A stretch of 64,000 bases of DNA, from the NCBI RefSeq assembly GCF_014204715.1, contig NZ_JACHLY010000001.1, positions 744,001-808,000 on the forward strand. The letters are read 5' to 3'. Below are positions 61,374-64,000 of this stretch, piece by piece (position 1 is the stretch's first letter; every line of letters begins with the position of its first letter). Origin of the DNA: Streptomonospora salina (GTDB taxonomy: Bacteria; Actinomycetota; Actinomycetes; Streptosporangiales; Streptosporangiaceae). Under the pieces are notes generated by a model that did not search any database, had not been told where the DNA came from, and worked only from the letters and a program-made list of their open reading frames with translations. The translations under genes and the position numbers were made by a program.

Positions 61374-61787
61374 TCAGCGCCGCAGCGTCGCGGCCAACGC
61401 GCGGACCTGCGACCGACGGGCCCAGGCCACGAGGGCGAATACCGCGCCGAGCAGCACCGTCTGCACCGCGAACGCCTGGTAGCCGGGGGTCGCCAGGTTG
61501 CTGACGGTGGCACCGGCCATCACCCCGAGCAGGCCCAGCGCGGCGATCCCGGACAGCCGCGGGATCACCAAGCCGACGGCGCCGGCGACTTCGCAGACCC
61601 CGGTGACGTAGCGCAGCCACTGTCCCAGGCCGATGTCGCCGAACAACCGCACGGCGTCGTCGGCGCCGAGCAGCTTGGTTCCGCCCTGGAACAGGAAGAA
61701 GGCGGCGAGCAGGATCTGCACCGCCCACAGGATGATCTCCAGTACCCGGCCGCGCCGGTGCGGGCCGCCGGTTTCGCTCCGATTCAC
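61374..61787 (-). CDS. DoxX family membrane protein
   Basis: A 137-residue membrane protein with four helices (about 18-36, 58-78, 82-102, 107-126). DoxX features: ILWAVQILLAAFFLFQGGTKL near residue 20 and GVCEVAGAVGLVIPRL near 64. Members include thiosulfate:quinone oxidoreductase subunits and many uncharacterised redox-linked proteins. GTG start with ggggaga SD. It lies 102 bp upstream of the NACHT gene in the same direction, so they may be cotranscribed. Confidence 0.88.
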   Translation of the reverse strand: MNRSETGGPHRRGRVLEIILWAVQILLAAFFLFQGGTKLLGADDAVRLFGDIGLGQWLRYVTGVCEVAGAVGLVIPRLSGIAALGLLGVMAGATVSNLATPGYQAFAVQTVLLGAVFALVAWARRSQVRALAATLRR

Positions 61788-62091
61788 GGTAGTCTCCCCA
61801 CTCCTCGTCTCGGGGTCATTCTCCGCCGATGCGGCCGATGGCGGGAGGGGTGCCCCGCCCCGCGCGTTCGCGGTGCGCAAGCGCGCACGGACCGGGCCCC
61901 GCCCCGGCGGCCGGATCGGGCCGTTCCGGAGCGGGTCCCGGGGATGGGAGGAACGGTCAGGGACCGGTACAGGGACCGGTGAAAATACCGATACGCGACC
62001 GGGCATTCGAATATTGAATCCCCTCCGGGTGTTTTCTACGTTCCGCGGACAGGCGGTCGTTCCCGCCCACGAGCGAACGGAAGGCATCGAC

Positions 62092-63500
62092 GTGGCTGTG
62101 CAACATCCCCGAACCGGTTCCGAGCTGCGAACCCCCTCGGCCTGATCCTCGTTCTCGTATCCGCTTCGGCGGCGGCCTCCCCCGCGGCCGCCGAGGCCGC
62201 ACCGTCGCCGGTCCCCGTACCGCAGGTCGACGGCCCCGTCCCGGGCGCCCCGCCCGGCGACCCGGAATCCGGCGACCTCGAAAACACCTATCCGTACTTC
62301 GCCTCGACCGAGAATCTGGACGCCTACGGCTATGTCGAGGAGGAGTTCTTCGTCTCCGGAACCGCCGGCGTCTACGAGGACGGCGAGACGGTTTCCGAGC
62401 ACCCCTACACCACCCGCATCGTGGTGCGCCGCCCCGAACGGGAACGGCGCTCCAACGGCACCGCGCTGATGGAATGGCAGAACGTCTCGGCCGGCCACGA
62501 CCTCGACGCGCTGTGGGCGCCCAGCGCCGGGCACATCATGCGCTCGGGCTATACCTGGGTGGGCGTGTCCGCCCAGGACGTGGGCGTATCGCACCTCAAG
62601 GAATGGAGCCCGACCCGCTACGGCGGCCTCGACGTCACCGACGGCGGCGCGGTCGACGACGACCGGCTCTCCTACGACGTCTTCTCCCAAGCCGCCCAGG
62701 CGGTCCGCACCGGCGAGGCCGGCGTCACGGGCGGCGTCGGCGTCGACACCGTCCTGGCCATCGGCGCCTCGCAGTCCGCGGGACGCATGACCGCCTACTA
62801 CGACCGGGTGCTGCCCCACATCGAGCCGGTGTTCGACGGCTACGGCTTCATGGTCGGCACCGCTCCCCAGGGCGACCGCCCCGAACCGGTGTTCCAGGTG
62901 AACTCCGAGACCGACGCCGCCTGGAACCCCGCACCGCACGAGGACTCCGACACGTTCCGGCTCTGGGAGGTCGCCGGTGCCGCCCACTCCGGGTGGGCCG
63001 GCCGCGAGGCGCGCGCGGAGGTCGAAGAGCGCGACCTGGGCGGGCAGGCCGATGTCGACTGCACCGAGCCGCCGTTCAGCCGCGTCCCGCTGGAGCACGC
63101 GCTCAACGCTTCCTACGACCACCTGGACGCGTGGGCGCGCTCGGGCACCCCGCCGCCGACCGCCCCGCGGCTCACCCGCACCGACCGGGGCCGCCTCGCC
63201 CGCGGCGACGACGGCCTGGCCCTGGGCGGCGTCCGGTTGTCCCAGATCGCGGCGCCAACGGCGCTGAACACCGGAATCAACACCCCGGCCGGCGGAACCG
63301 AGACCGACGGGTTCTGCGTGCTGTTCGGCACGCACGTCCCCTACAGCGAGGACGAGCTCGCCGAGCTGTACCCCACGCGGGGCAGCTACATCCGCTCCGT
63401 CGTGGAGACCGACGACGGCAACGTCCGCGACGGCTACATCACGCGCCGCGACGCCGCCGCCAACCGCCACGACGCCCTGTGGTCGGGCATCGGCGGATAG
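62092..63500 (+). pseudogene. secreted alpha/beta hydrolase domain protein, apparent frameshift in signal peptide
   Basis: The GTG at 62092 has a good SD (ggaagg) and codes for MAVQHPRTGSELRTPSA, then stops. The following bases, read one frame over, continue as LGLILVLVSASAAASPAAA and then the whole mature enzyme to 63500. Adding one C to the run of five at 62132-62136 joins them into a normal signal peptide plus a roughly 470-residue protein. The enzyme shows GASQSAGR with the Ser nucleophile (about 62771), VDGYGF-like FDGYGF, and EVAGAAHSGW near the catalytic His, as in Abhydrolase_10 proteins. Either a real null mutation or a base-calling error; the rest is intact. Confidence 0.8.
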
Positions 63501-63951
63501 GCCGCACCCGGCCGCGGCTGCGCACACACCGGCCGCCGGGGCGCCGAAAGGCCCGGCGGCCGGCGTGCGCGGCCACCGTCACGCACGAGCGTGGAGGCGC
63601 AGCGGATGCGGACGCCACCGCGGCGCGTCGCCGCCTCCGCATCCCTGCGGCGCCGAGCGCGAGATTTTTACCAGCGCAGTTGCCGTGGAACGGGGAAAAC
63701 CCCCAGATCGTTTCCGGCGGGCCCGGCGCATCGGGCACACCCGCACAGCGGCGCTCCCCCGCCACGGCGACGAAGTACTCCCGTCGGCGCAGCTCCACGG
63801 TCGATCACCGCGATCGAACGATCCCATCGTCCTCGATTCGTGGACAGAGGAGCGGTGTCGGCGTAAAGCTGGGGAGCGCTCCGGGGCGGCGGTGATCCGG
63901 CCGGTCCCGGGACCCGTTCCATCCGACAGCCACGTTGGGGAGATCCGCACC
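63501..63951. other. intergenic before the partial aldo/keto reductase
   Basis: A 451-bp gap. It contains the hairpin at 63529 and presumably a promoter for the final gene. I see no coding frame. Confidence 0.45.
63529..63563 (+). terminator. hairpin after the hydrolase gene
   Basis: 12-bp perfect arms (63529-63540, CCGGCCGCCGGG, and 63552-63563) with an 11-base loop. A stem-only terminator candidate 28 bp past the stop. Confidence 0.7.
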
Positions 63952-64000
63952 ATGCACGACCGCAGTATCGGCGGACGCACGGTCAGCGCCGTCGGGCTCG
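63952..64000 (+). CDS. aldo/keto reductase, 5' end only
   Basis: Only the first 16 codons are inside the window: MHDRSIGGRTVSAVGL, a typical aldo/keto reductase start (the RTIGGRTVSAIGLG form). SD gggga lies nine bases before the ATG. The rest lies beyond the window edge. Confidence 0.75.
   Translation, partial: MHDRSIGGRTVSAVGL

Noticed and set aside
1-64000. CRISPR array
   Set aside because: No regularly spaced short repeats were seen; the only near-identical repeat is the tandem tRNA-Gly pair.

Overview
The window is very GC-rich, densely coded DNA from a sporulating actinomycete. Evidence is an SsgB-type sporulation regulator, a TIGR02611 membrane protein, DUF3052 and DUF3817 proteins, frequent GTG starts and ATGA/GTGA stop-start overlaps. 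A Nocardiopsaceae-like genus is my guess from gene style only; no 16S gene is present. The strand preference and gene content divide the window into housekeeping DNA at both ends with accessory DNA between.

Region 1 (1-9.2 kb) is core: an alpha/beta hydrolase, thrS, an FAD monooxygenase, a TIGR02611 protein, tRNA-Val(CAC), ssgB, a class IV aminotransferase, an orphan roadblock protein, and a tRNA array Gly-Gly-Cys-Val(GAC). A decayed tyrosine recombinase tail lies just past the 3' end of tRNA-Val(GAC), which suggests an old integration site.

Region 2 (9.8-27.8 kb) is the most interesting part: an all-minus-strand catabolic island. From its promoter end it encodes LigA and LigB (class III extradiol dioxygenase), a hydratase-aldolase, both subunits of a Rieske ring-hydroxylating dioxygenase, a small conserved protein, a cis-dihydrodiol dehydrogenase and a ThDP enzyme; then a TRAP transporter (DctPQM); then a PF06684 protein, an enamidase-like amidohydrolase, a 3Fe-4S ferredoxin, a ferredoxin reductase and a pseudooxynicotine-hydrolase-like alpha/beta hydrolase; then a GAF/LuxR regulator and an aldehyde dehydrogenase. 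Together these can dihydroxylate, rearomatise and meta-cleave one ring of a fused aromatic acid, release pyruvate, oxidise the aldehyde, then open a second nitrogen ring at a lactam. Kynurenate or another quinoline carboxylate is my leading hypothesis. A TACCC-N4-GGGT operator-like element precedes each of the three operons.

Region 3 (27.9-39.5 kb) is a gene graveyard with a few intact genes (two oxidoreductases, an SDR lacking its catalytic Tyr, a TetR, a VOC protein, a winged-helix protein). Between them are fragments of a lanthipeptide dehydratase, a DUF2637 protein, an IS481 transposase, an Rrf2 regulator, an integrase, a histidine kinase, NRPS domains, an acyl-CoA dehydrogenase and an acyltransferase.

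Region 4 (39.7-51.3 kb) holds a DksA/TraR zinc-finger protein and a translationally coupled sugar-acid operon: an ABC sugar importer, two dehydrogenases, a DUF4380 protein, a GntR regulator, DgoD-like dehydratase, SMP-30 lactonase, 2-keto-3-deoxy sugar kinase and KDPG/KDPGal aldolase. This is a complete De Ley-Doudoroff type route.

Region 5 (51.4-64 kb) has a broken snapalysin, a coiled-coil NlpC/P60 peptidase, DUF3052 and DUF3817 proteins, a TetR regulator with a palindromic operator before an MMPL exporter, a NACHT NTPase with membrane segments, a DoxX protein, a secreted alpha/beta hydrolase with an apparent frameshift, and the start of an aldo/keto reductase.
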